Source of the DNA: Plasmodiophora brassicae
Taxonomy: Eukaryota; Endomyxa; Phytomyxea; Plasmodiophorida; Plasmodiophoridae
Assembly: GCA_039704465.1 (NCBI GenBank)
Contig: JASFAU010000013.1
Coordinates: 1,104,469-1,168,468 of the forward strand
Reading direction: 5' to 3'
Length of the DNA: 64,000 nucleotides
Shown here: in pieces, positions 1 to 10,700 of the stretch
Numbering within the stretch: position 1 is the first letter of the stretch
How the letters are laid out: each line of letters begins with the position of its first letter
Translations under genes and position numbers: made by a program
The notes under the pieces: generated by a model
Seen by the model: only the letters and a program-made list of their open reading frames with translations
What the model was told of the DNA's origin: nothing
Database searches by the model: none

Positions 1-612
1 ATGCGTCCATGGCAGGACGTTGCAGGACGACGACCACGAGGACGGGTCGCGGAGCATTCGAGGAGCGTCGAACGGTGTCTCGAGGCAATGCCTGTCCGGG
101 TCGGCGTTGATCCCCGTCTCGATGTAGTGGACGACCACAGCGTCCGGTTGGTGATTCCACCCGCGAATCAGGCAGGGGCCGGACCCGGGCCGCAGGTACT
201 CGTTCAGGGCGTCAATGTCGAAGACGTGCAGCCAGGCGTAGGCAAAGTACTGGATGTCGCCGGTGGCGGTCACCAGAGGCGGCACCAGGACCTTCCTGCG
301 CGTCTCCCGGGCGACGGACATCGCGTGCGCCAATGCAATCACGTTGTTCGTCAGGCGGCCGTACAGCCCATAGGTCAGGAAGCGGTCGCCAGCAAACGTC
401 GGGTCATAGTCGAACCCGGCGGCCGTCGACGTCGGCGTCGACGACGTCACGTACTCGTCGGAGGTGCCGACAACGACGACGTGAGGCGGGCCCTGGAACG
501 ACCGCGATAGCAGGACGGCGATGTTGACGAGGCCGACCGCGGATACGGCGAGGACGATGGCCCGCGACCGGGACCAGTGCAGTACCACGGGTCGGTGGGG
601 CAACGCGCTCAT
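1..612 (-). CDS. Putative GDP-fucose O-fucosyltransferase-like type II membrane protein (5' part, runs off the window)
   Basis: An open frame of 204 codons starts at the ATG at 612-610 and continues past the window edge, so only the N-terminus is present. Residues 1-17 are basic, residues about 18-36 form one hydrophobic segment (IVLAVSAVGLVNIAVLL), and the rest would be lumenal: a type II, Golgi-type topology. After a Thr/Ser-rich stem, residues about 73-105 read RFLTYGLYGRLTNNVIALA followed by ARETRRKVLVPPL. This is the pattern seen at the start of O-fucosyltransferase-type (PF10250) glycosyltransferase domains: a 'RYLTY..G.NNQ' loop, a helix, then 'R.LVLPPL'. The catalytic C-terminal half lies outside the window, so activity cannot be judged. 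No intron is needed in the visible part. Another glycosyltransferase family or a DUF relative remains possible. Confidence 0.55.
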   Translation of the reverse strand, partial: MSALPHRPVVLHWSRSRAIVLAVSAVGLVNIAVLLSRSFQGPPHVVVVGTSDEYVTSSTPTSTAAGFDYDPTFAGDRFLTYGLYGRLTNNVIALAHAMSVARETRRKVLVPPLVTATGDIQYFAYAWLHVFDIDALNEYLRPGSGPCLIRGWNHQPDAVVVHYIETGINADPDRHCLETPFDAPRMLRDPSSWSSSCNVLPWTH

Positions 613-942
613 CCTATCCAGGGCAGCCGGCCCCCCCAGTACGTACGAATCTATTCGCCACAACGTGGCCGTTGCCAACGAGTACGCTTTTTGGCGAACG
701 TTCGGTCTGGCGAGGCCTCGGGGGGCCTGATGACGCCGACTAATTCGGACCAGAAGTGCATGCCGAGCGACCATCCGCATCCAGCGCCTATCGTTGAACG
801 CGCTACGCACGTGGAGCGGGGTTGGTCCTGGTCATCAGTACTGCGGTCACTATGCAACTCGCAGGAACACACCCGCATCGCTGGGTCAATGCGTCGTAGC
901 GCATGGTGTAATCGCTGGCGGCAAGGCCGACGAAATCGATCA
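613..942. other. Intergenic, no feature seen
   Basis: This is the spacer between two minus-strand genes (3' of the DUF268 gene, 5' of the fucosyltransferase-like gene). It should hold the promoter of the latter. I see no convincing motif or conserved reading frame. Confidence 0.4.
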
Positions 943-2369
943 TCACGCGCACCCGTTCTTGTTCTGCAGGACGAGTAGATGCTGGGTATCGCCCTTGATG
1001 ACATCGGCCAGGTGCCATCTACACCAATACGACCATGTTAGTGCAGAAGTGCAGACGTCGCGAGGCATCCCAAGGCTACCCGGCCATGACGTGAGGCAGT
1101 CGGACGGGTCCATACATGCGGTGGGCGTTCCAGACGACTTCGTCCTTGAAATCGCCGTTGTACATCAGTCCGAGGAAGAAGAGGCCTCCCGGCTTCACAT
1201 AAGACAGCGCTTTCGTCATCGATTGCAGGTCGCCGATCGGATTGACCACATCGCCATACCGGCCTAGTAGATGCGATTATGTCAGCGGACGCGGTTCGAC
1301 AAGATAACGGATGGACGAAAGCGCACCGAGGCCATCGTGCTCAAGCGACGAGAACGAGATGGCGAAATCGAACGGTTCGATCTCGCCGTTGAGGAACGAC
1401 TCCGTAAATTCACCGGGTACCATGGTCGACAGCATCGGGTGATCGCTGATGATCTTGCCGAATTCGACGGTAAGCAGGGGACCGGAGCCGGCGCGTAACG
1501 CCATAGCCTCCACCCAGGGACTCTCTGTTTCACCGTGGTTAGGGAGTGCCCCAGGCTCGTCGTCCCGGACGCGACGTACCGGAACCAATAACGACACCAC
1601 GCTTGTCCTTGACGAACTCATTGTACTTGCGGAGTGCAGTGTTGATGTTCAGTCCATCGGAACCGTACTTCGTGTCCCTCAGGGTGGACTTCTTGTACTG
1701 ATTGACAGTTTCGACCGTCCAACGAGTTTCTGGGAGGTCCTTCGTACCGCCAAGGTACGCCTGGTCAAAGTACCAGGACGAGATCTTGATCTTGCCACCC
1801 AAGGTAACTGAGGCAGCACTTCGAAATGAGGTCCGTCAGCGGCGATCGAACAACGAGGCTCACACTGCTCCTTGTACAATTCCGGAATCGATTTCGGCGG
1901 CGTCATTCCGCTTGCTGTGTACATGGATCAACGCGTTGCAGCATATAGGCATCGTGGGCGCATTACGGTATTCCGGTTTGAGCCAGGCCGATGTGAATGA
2001 AAAGCCGGGCTCTGACAGCGGTTTGACCTTGGGGAAATCACCGAGCGGTTGCTGCTGTAGTAGGGAGCAGGACGTGTCGCTGCGACGGCGGAGGAACGAT
2101 TCCAGTATAGGAGAACCAGGGTACGATTCGCTCGTGCCCTGGTGCTCTTCGGTGTCCGCCTGTTGGTGCAGATACGCTGGACGGGATCTGACGACTAGCA
2201 GGGTGCTGGTGCATATCGTGATGGCGGCCACCAGGAATAGAACCCATGACAACGCTGTGCTCTTGTTTGCCAACACGCGACCCAGTAGGCGCTGCAGAGG
2301 GCTGCGAAGACCCGCCTTCCTCATCCAGGTATGATGCTTCGGGTCGGCGCCCATCCCGCTGGCGTTCAA
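943..2369 (-). CDS. DUF268-family protein, type II membrane anchored, six exons
   Basis: Inferred exons on the minus strand are 2369-1967, 1914-1820, 1760-1580, 1524-1327, 1263-1080 and 1018-943. The five introns are 52, 59, 55, 63 and 61 nt, all GT-AG, and the exons sum to exactly 379 codons (378 residues plus TGA). Residues about 39-60 form one membrane segment near the N-terminus. The C-terminal half carries the DUF268 pattern: VIGSESPWVEAMALRAG, VEFGKIISDHPMLSTM, FDFAISFSSLEHDGLGRYGD, VNPIGDLQSMTKALSYVKPGG, WNAHRMYGPVRLP. It therefore resembles a degenerate class I methyltransferase fold, as DUF268 proteins do; the family's reaction is not established. The conserved 'LEH.GLGRYGD' motif is rebuilt exactly across the 1264-1326 intron, which supports the join. 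The join at 1761-1819 is the least certain, because the intron is also open in one frame. Confidence 0.8.
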
Positions 2370-3258
2370 ACGTCAGGCAGCGTCCACACTGTCGGCCTTG
2401 ACGAATTCGGGGCGCAGCCCTACTGTGGCCGAGCGGGCTCCAGTGCTGTGGTAGGCGACTGGCCGGATTTAGCTTCAGGCTGAACGCGGCGAGGCGGACG
2501 ACGTCGAGGGGACGGGACGATAAACGGCAGTGTGATATTGGCTTTCGTTTGCAAGGGTCTGCAGACCGGGATTACAAATCTATGGGATGGTTTATCAACC
2601 ATTTGGCACTGACTAACGCGCCCTATGGCGTGTAGCTATTGATTAAGACACGCCGATCGTCGTTGTCGCCGCGGTTTGTGCGCCTGCTCATGTTCGTATC
2701 CGTTTAGCATTCTCACCGTCTGGGCTGTGGAACCGTCGATCAGGTACCGCCGCTTAGATGGGACCTGACAGCGAACGGGTTTTCTTTCAGAGCGGTATAG
2801 AGTAGCACATATGGAGCTATCGGTACTGGCTGATCTCGGACCAAGGGTGCAAAGTGCCAACCGGTAGTCGCTGTCTACCCCACACACGCCTTTGGCTAGG
2901 CCTTGCGCTGGGGCTAGTGAAGTTGCCTGCACACGCCAGCCGAGCAACGTTATCGACAAATGTCGACCCGATGGCTCCACCGACCATTCGTACATTGGCT
3001 GGGAAATCCATTCCGCAAGCCATGGAGCATCGACTGACGGAATTCGCTATCGGGCCCTGTTGTTCGATCGCCTCCATCACCAGGGCCGACATCGGGCGAC
3101 GTGAGGCATTGGCAACGAAGCTGGACGTTTCCGGGACCCCTTCCCCGAGCGCAGCGTCCTTCACCTGTAGCAACAAAATCGAATGGCGAACGCGACGCGC
3201 AAACGTTTATGAAACAAAGATTGTGGTCCGCCCAAGGTTGCCAAACGTTCGCTTCATT
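2370..3258. other. Intergenic region with one weak minus-strand reading frame
   Basis: This lies between the DUF268 gene start and the receptor gene stop. A minus-strand frame at 2817-3176 reads plausibly as protein (for example GMDFPANVRMVGGAIGSTF) but has no ATG, no recognised domain and no clear partner exon. I do not call it a gene. The rest shows nothing recognisable. Confidence 0.3.
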
Positions 3259-6200
3259 CTAGGCCTGCGTGCTGAGCGTGGTCACTGCCTTCGTGCTGAA
3301 CTTCGTTACTTGGGTACCGCTCATCATCGTCTGCGGTTTCTCATCCGCACGACCTTGGAGAATGATCATGACCTTCGGGAGGAACAGGACGATCGACGAG
3401 ATGAAGATGCCGATATTCAGGCCCAGCGATCGAATAACGACCAGAGCGACTGGATTCGACCCGACCAGGAACTGCACGGGGATCATGACGGTGGCGTACG
3501 CGGCTATGAACAGGATCGCTATCGAGATCTGCGACGACTCGTTGAAATCCGAGGGTGCCGTCCGAACTTTCCACTAGACGGCGGCGCACGGTCAGCATGT
3601 CATCGTGCTGGTTCAACCCGCGTGAACATTATTACGGCGGTCGTAGCACCCCATGCGGTGAAGCAGGCGAAGATGACGACCAGGAGGATGATGAACGGCG
3701 TGTTACTGCTGCACTGGCCGATCTGGGCGACGACATCGTCGGTGGGTGCCGCGATGCCCGGTGCCATATCCACCTCGAACTGCGATCGCAGTTCGCCGAT
3801 ACCAATCTGCCCGGCCATCAACACGATCAGGACGAGGTTGGCGATGGCCACCCATCGCAGGAGGACGCTGTTAGGAAGTTTGACAACGGCACCCTTTGAA
3901 GCGTCCGTGAATATCTGCAGGGATGTCAGATGTCTACTGGTTGGGGACGTGCAGCGAAACACGCAGCCACCTGTGCGACCCGGTACGTCTTGACGAATAG
4001 TGGCGCCAGAACGTTGACCATGCCGAGGACGAACAGCCAGAGGCGAAGCTGGCATAACGACTGGAAATTCTCACTGGGCAGGATGGCGAATGAAACGGCG
4101 GAGACGGTTAGCAGGATGGCACCCAACACGATGATGACGAGGAAGATCGGGGCTGACGCGCGAATCATTCGCGATCCGCTGTAGAACCGAATCAGGGCCA
4201 GAGTCGGGAGCAGAATCGCCAGGTTCAACGCGCTCGATGCCAGAGCGGCATCGAAGATGCCGGGCGACATTTCATATCGCCAGAACCCTTTCGCATAGGC
4301 CATGGCGATCGTGGGCGACGATAACTGCTGGTAACAGGTCATGATGCCGGTCCGTGTCGATTCTTGCGCGTACACGTTCAGTTGCGACAGCGTTCGAGAC
4401 TGGGTGTCGACCGTCATTGTTACGTCCACAGAGGTCTTGGGCGGCGCCAGAACGCCATGATCAGGCACAGCGGACACCGATGCCGGCAACGGCAACAGGT
4501 TCCACGTGACTGGCAACGTGTAGAAATTCGTAATCGTAAACGTGACGGTGGCCGACGCGGACCCGTAAGGAACGCTGACGACGTTCGACCCCACCCGCAG
4601 GGTCCAGAGCGACGTGGAATTATCCGCCAGGGTTGGACAAGATTTGCACCCGGTCGACGCATCCAGGTACTGGTTCGGCAGGCACCCGAGATGCATGATC
4701 GTCGTGGACGACGAGATGGTCGCACGACGGACCGCATAGTCGGCAGCGTGCAACGTGCCCAACGCGCTGACATGTGCAGCGAGAGCGTCGTGCTCGATGC
4801 CCACATTGCTGATGACGTTCTTCTGGCCGGTCTGGATGGCGGGCACCACGGCTTGCAGGTACGTGTTCGTAATGCAGCGATAGAGACGGGTCTGTTCCAG
4901 ATCGCGCCAGGTCTGCCCATCGTAATGCTGTGCGCCAGTCACCCTGCCGTTCCCGCTCGGATCGGCTATGTTTGGGTTCCATTGCAGGCGAAGACCGGCA
5001 ACCTGCGGGAAGTTGTGCAGTATCCACGCGTCGGTCGTCATGGTCTGCAGGTACGCGAGCAGGTCGATACCCGTTAGCGACATCACCGCCAGCGGATCTG
5101 AAAACGGGACAATCTGTTGCCCAGGTCACACTCTCGATAACGACATTCACGGGCGAACAATTGCTGTTACCGCATTGATCTTGCCACGAGTGACTGGCCC
5201 GGGCGTGAATACGTTCCGTATAGCGTAGGAATTCAGGAACGCGACCGTGCAATTGAAATGGTCGCTGCCGAAACGCAGGTAGGCGTCGGCGACGATATCG
5301 CCGGTCGAATGCGTCAGATTCTGCGGGGCAAACACGCCACCCTGCGGCCCCACTTGCGACTGCGATGTGAAATCCGAGGACCCGACCACGACGTTGTTGG
5401 AAGCGGCCACCAGCGACGCCTTCTGAGCAAGGTACGCCTCCGTCGTGTTATCCAATTGTAGGGTCGCCGAATCGATCCGGATCAGTCGCGACGTCGTGTT
5501 GCGCAACTTGCTCTGGGCGAGATCGAACTGGGCGTCGAAGCGAAACACGGTGGCACCGTTCGTACACGAATCGTCGTTGCAGAATGTGGCGATCGGGTGG
5601 TATGGGTTGACGCCCGCGGTCGCCTGCCGTCGAATATGCAGATGGACGAGGTCGGGGATGGACGCGACGAAATCCGGGTCATCATTGGAATTGTTATCAA
5701 CGAGGATAATGGCATCGGCACCGGCCGCCACCGCCCTGCCGATGCAGACGCCGACCCTCGTCTTCGAATCGTGCAGGCCGAATGCAGTCTTGAAGTAGAG
5801 GTTTGTGGTGGGCAGGTCCGGGGCGACACTCCCGATCAGAGCGACCCGGAGCCCATTCGGCAACGTGCGAATGACGTAACCTTCGTAGGCGGTCGCGCCC
5901 GAACCCAGACGATAGATCTCGGGCGCAATAACCGGCACACCCGATTTGTTCTTGTACACATCAACGACCCCTGCCCCGTACCTAAACGAATGCAGCATCT
6001 TCAAAGTAAGTTGACGGTCCAGGGTAATTGCTGTTGAACGGGGCTGACATGTAGTCGAGGGAGTGCGGGAGGAACGCGCTGAAGTTGAATCGTTTGGTGA
6101 ACCAGGCCTCGGGGTCGCCTTGCAACGTCTCCCATGTCGTTCCCATGGCCAGCAAGTCGCCGGCGTCAACGAACACGACGTTGCCGTTCGTCTCGGCCAG

Positions 6201-6456
6201 AATCTGGTTGAACAGTGTTGCGCGTCTCGACAGTCCACCGTAGCCTAGCAGAACGCTTCAGTACGACGTCCAAGAGCGCGTGCGGCGAACATGCATCTGA
6301 CATCGGGCGGGAGCTTGACATGGGTTACCACTACTAGTGGACGGCCATTCGTGGAGATCGGTAAAACTAAGGGACGCATTGAGACGAAGACAGTGGGCGT
6401 TGCGGACCTGAGTACCTTTGGATCACAATAGTAAAGGCACGCGTCGAGCTGGCCAT
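3259..6456 (-). CDS. Class C GPCR with a 5'-nucleotidase-like extracellular domain
   Basis: Inferred exons are 6456-6416 (start uncertain), 6366-6302, 6244-6049, 5981-5171, 5113-3971, 3914-3636 and 3573-3259; introns are 49, 57, 67, 57, 56 and 62 nt. They sum to exactly 950 codons. Residues about 8-250 are a metallophosphoesterase domain with FTDLHEW (D17, H19), CYGGLSRRATLF and FVDAGD (D62, D65). About 250-480 is a 5'-nucleotidase C-terminal domain (GDIVADAYLRFG, NSYAIRNVF, INAIVPFSDPLAVMSLTG). About 514-531 is a short Cys-rich segment (CLPNQY...GCKSCP), and 545-630 a beta-rich domain. About 660-912 is a class C 7TM domain: RMIRASAPIFLVIIVLG, CQLRLWLFVLG, APLFVKTYRVAQIF, then SDFNESSQISIAI and FLPKVMII, ending in a 35-residue tail. 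The expected GNH[E/D] and GHxH metal motifs are absent, so the ectodomain is probably catalytically dead and may bind a nucleotide-like ligand. It has no Venus flytrap domain, the usual class C ligand domain. Confidence 0.85.
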
Positions 6457-6655
6457 GGAGCCAGGGCGGGCCCGGTTGATGGCAGAAACAGACCGCGCGT
6501 ACGCCCACGGGAGCCAACGTCAAGGGTAGGCAGGTGGCCCGATGGCGCCTATAATGCGAACTGATGTAGATTAAAACGACCAGTCACAGCAGGGGCACAG
6601 TGGGGTCGATGGTACGGGTAGGCCTCATATGTGACCGCCTGGCAGCACGACTGCT

Positions 6656-6886
6656 TCAGCAAGGCCTCGGCAGTGATCGATGGTTATACCCAGCATTCAA
6701 GGGAGATCGTAGCAAGGCGGTCACAGCAGTGGCCGGGCCGGCGAACGGCGCGCTGGGGCTCTCGATCAGGTCATGTTGTGACACAGAACCTTCCGGAAGC
6801 CGGGAAACGCTATCGCATGGTACTGTAAGCAACGCGGCCAACTCCAATGCCAACAGGATCAGCAGACGTTTTAAAAAGGATTCCAC
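6656..6886 (-). CDS. Candidate signal-peptide exon of the nucleotidase-GPCR gene
   Basis: An ATG at 6886 opens a frame starting MESFLKRLLILLALELAALL, a typical signal peptide: a short basic start followed by a Leu/Ala-rich core. It lies just upstream of, and in the same orientation as, the receptor whose first confident exon lacks a signal sequence, so it is the natural candidate for the missing N-terminus. A GTACCA donor follows codon 21. I could not find a splice path from here to the exon at 6456-6416 that keeps frame with introns of the local size, so the link is inferred from position and the need for an export signal. Confidence 0.35.
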   Translation of the reverse strand: MESFLKRLLILLALELAALLTVPCDSVSRLPEGSVSQHDLIESPSAPFAGPATAVTALLRSPLNAGYNHRSLPRPC

Positions 6887-7323
6887 AAAGTTACATTACC
6901 CTGGGCAACAACGACGACCTCATCGGCTGCGGGACCGGCACAGGCATACCACCTCGGGGAGGTTTTGACGGATGGGCCAGTGACCACACGGTGGAATGAC
7001 GACATCAGAAAACTGCAGCATGACAGGGCCTAATACGAACGAGACGTGTCAGTACGCTTGTTGTAAATGGCTGGCAAACAAGACATATTTCTTACGTTGC
7101 GACAACTGAACATGTGCGGCCCGGCGGGGCGGGTCACCGGAACAAGAACGGCGGGTGTTGTGGTTGGTTGGCCGTGCAGCGAGCCGGTCTACGACGAAGA
7201 CTGTCAGACTATTCATGTTATCGGTGATCCGGAGCGATATCTCATTGCCTCGTACTACGACGATCACAGACGGCCACTACAGGAACGGCGCGATCCCACC
7301 GTCTATACGCACAAGATGGTCCA
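6887..7323. other. Intergenic, small plus-strand frame only
   Basis: A plus-strand frame at 7067-7330 (ending ERYLIASYYDD...YTHKMVHQ) and an opposing minus-strand frame over the same bases both look mildly protein-like. Neither has a recognisable domain or supporting neighbour exons, so neither is called. Confidence 0.25.
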
Positions 7324-7589
7324 TCAATGAGATATAATTCCGGAGCGTTCCTGTTCCTCCAGACCATGGGCGGCTTCTACGACGACTCCGACTTGCGGAT
7401 CGAGGTCTGCCTCAGAGTTCTGATTGCCGGTGCGCGACGAAGCAGCAGCTGAACGGGCCACGCTCATCTGGCTGAGCACTTCTGCCGTCAACGGACGCCA
7501 GTCCTGCTCTGATGACATCCGTCGCATCGGGACGACACGCTCCTGACCAGTGGCGCTGCTGCCCCCGGCCACATTCGATGACGATGCTG
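7324..7589 (-). CDS. Possible 3' exon of an unrecognised Ser-rich protein
   Basis: This minus-strand frame ends with TGA at 7324 and encodes about 88 residues (ASSSNVAGGSSATGQ, SEQDWRPLTAEVLSQMSVARS, ending SGIISH). A CTACAG acceptor at 7590 pairs with a GTGCTA donor at 7644, giving a 55-nt intron of the local size. The upstream frame (DVRRNLTGPGI) continues antisense into the start of the F-box/LRR gene, and no ATG was found, so it may not be a gene. No family is recognised. Confidence 0.22.
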
Positions 7590-7700
7590 CTGTAGACACG
7601 TGAGCCGGTTTCGAGTGCCAGCAATCCTAATTTTAGGATAGCACGGATTCCTGGACCGGTCAGGTTTCTCCGCACGTCATTACAACAGATTGCTCTTGGT

Positions 7701-10700
7701 ATGAAGCGTTTCGAACTGATTGCGGCCGTGGCGGCCGCCGCGGCTGTCCTCATAATCGGAGCATCAGGCCAGCCGCCCATTATCAGGCAGGCCGGTTCGC
7801 GACCTGCCCAGCAAGTCGACGCGCACCCGCAACCACCTCTGCCCATTGCCAATGACGAACAGAACGGGCGCCGTCCGGGCGAAGATCGGACGCACAGGAT
7901 TTCAGGCACCACGTCCAGCGGCGACGACATCCGAAAACAGAACGGCCTACCGGATGATATGATTCGCATCATATTCCTAGATTACGGAACCGAGGATGAT
8001 ATTCGCAATTGGCGCCTTGCCAGCAAGCCGTGGAACAAGGAAGCCGTCAACGAGATGGCGGTACGGATCCAAGATCACAGCTGCTCTCGTGGCCTAGTGG
8101 GCGGTCGCTGCTCTCGTGGCCTAGTGGGCGGTCCAGTCTACGTCCCAGTTCCTTTTCCAAATTTGCTGTGCTTGCTGCTGACAAGTTCCTCGCCAACAAT
8201 GGCAGTTTCGAACGTCTCGGAACCCTGAATCGTACGAACGTCTTGTGCCGGAAGTTCCTTCAGTTCCGTCTTCGTACGGGTGCCAGTCATCCGCGTTGTC
8301 GCGCGGTCGTCAACCGCAGATTTCGCTATACCTCCACTCCGGGATGGCTAGACATGATGCCATTTCTCGTGAAATGCGGGGCCGACACCTCCCTAGTGAC
8401 TGAACTGTACGTCTATACTTTAGCACGGGGTCGGCAACTGAAACGACTGCTGCCTTGACAGGTTGCTGGAAGGGAAGAACCTGCAATCGATTCCAGCCGA
8501 GATCGGGCAGTTGACGTCATTGAGGGCACTGTGAGTGTTGGCCGCATTGTGTGATTCCGTTTCTGATCTCTGAACCGATGCTGATAGGGACTTGACGAAC
8601 AATCAGTTGCAGTCGGTCCCTGCCGAGATCGGGCAGTTGACGTCGTTGGAATACCTGTGAGTATTGGCCACATTGTGTGATACCGTTTCTGGTCACTGAA
8701 CCGATTCTGATAGGAACTTGCGTAACAATAAGCTGCAGTCGATTCCTGCCGAGATCGGGCAGTTGACGTCATTGCAATTCCTGTGAGTATTGGCCACATT
8801 GTGTGATACCGTTTCTGGTCATTGAACCGATGCGGATAGGTTCTTGGATAACAATCAGCTGCAGTCGATCCCTGCCGAGATCGGGCAGTTGACGTCATTG
8901 AGAGCGCTGTGAGTGTTGGCCGCATTGTGTCATTCCGTTTCTGGTCTCTGAACCGATGCTGATAGGGACTTGACAAACAATCAGTTGCAGTCGGTCCCTG
9001 CCGAGATCGGGCAGTTGACGTCGTTGGCACACCTGTATGTATTAGCCACATTGTGTAATACCGTTTCTGGCCACTGAACCGATGCTGATAGGGGATTGGA
9101 GAACAATCAGCTGCAGTCGATCCCTGCCGAGATCGGGCAGTTGACGTCATTGAGGGCGCTGTGAGTGTTGGCCGCATTGTGTCATTCCGTTTCTGGTCTC
9201 TGAACCGATGCTGATAGGGACTTGACAAACAATCAGTTGCAGTCGGTCCCTGCCGAGATCGGGCAGTTGACGTCGTTGGCACACCTGTATGTATTAGCCA
9301 CATTGTGTGATACCGTTTCTGGTCACTGAACCGATGCTGATAGGGAATTGGGCTTCAATCAGCTGCGGTCGATCCCTGCCGAGATCGGGCAGTTGACGTC
9401 GTTGGAATACCTGTGAATATTGATCACATTGTATGCTGCCGTTTCTGGTCACTGAACCGATTCTGATAGGAACTTGCGTAACAATAAGCTGCAGTCGATT
9501 CCTGCCGAGATCGGGCAGTTGACGTCGTTGCAATTCCTGTGAGTATTATTGGCCACGTTGTGTGATACCGTTTCTGGTCACTGAACCGATGCGGATAGGT
9601 CCTTGTTTGGCAATGAGCTGCATTCGATCCCTGCCGAGATCGGGCAGTTGACGTCGTTGGAATACCTGTGAGTACAGTATTGGCCACATTGTGTGATACC
9701 GTTGCTGGTCACTGAACCGATGCTGGTAGGTTCTTGGAAACCAATAAGCTGCAGTCGATCCCTGCCGAGGTCGGGCAGTTGAAGTCGTTGACGCGGCTGT
9801 GAGTACTGGCCGCATTGTGATACCGTCTCGGGTCACTAAACCGATGCTGATAGGGACTTGAATTCCAACCAGTTGCAGTCGATTCCTGGCGAGGTAGGCC
9901 AATTGACGTCGTTGAAGACGCTGTGAGTATTTGCCGCATTGTGTGATATCGTTTCTGGTCATTGAACCGATGCTGATAGGAACTTGGGTAACAACAAGCT
10001 GCAGTCTTTCCCTGTCGAGATCGGGCAGCTGACGTCATTGTGGAAGCTGTGGGTATTGGGCACATTGTGTAATACCGTTTCTGGTCACTGAACCGATGCT
10101 GATAGGAGATTGGATAACAATCAGCTGCAGTCGATCCCTGCTGAGATTGGGCGATTGACGTCTTTGGATGACCTGTGAGTATTGGCGACATTGTGTGATA
10201 CCGCTGCTGGTCACTGAACCGATGCTGGTAGGTACTTGAGTAACAATAAGCTGCAGTCGATCCCTGCCGAGGTCGGGCAGTTGACGTCGTTGACGCGGCT
10301 GTGAGTACTGGCCGCATTGTGATACCGTTTCTGGTCACTGAACCGACGCTGATAGGGACTTGAATTCCAACCAGTTGCAGTCGATTCCTGGCGAGATAGG
10401 CCAATTGACGTCGTTGAAGACGCTGTGAGTATTTGCCGCATTGTGTGATATCGTTTCTGGTCATTGAACCGATGCTGATAGGAACTTGGGTAACAATAAG
10501 CTGCAGTCTTTCCCTGTCGAGATCGGGCAGCTGACGTCATTGAGGAAGCTGTGGGTATTGGGCACATTGTGTGATTCCGTTTTCTGGTCACTGAACCGAT
10601 GCTGATAGGGACTTGGCAAACAATCAGTTGCAGTCGATCCCTGCCGGGATCGGGCAGTTGACGTCTTTGGATGACCTGTGAGTATTGGCCACATTGTGTG

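Noticed and set aside
2854..3993. 379-codon plus-strand frame
   Set aside because: It lies antisense to the 7TM exons of the receptor, whose minus-strand translation shows conserved class C motifs and matching introns.
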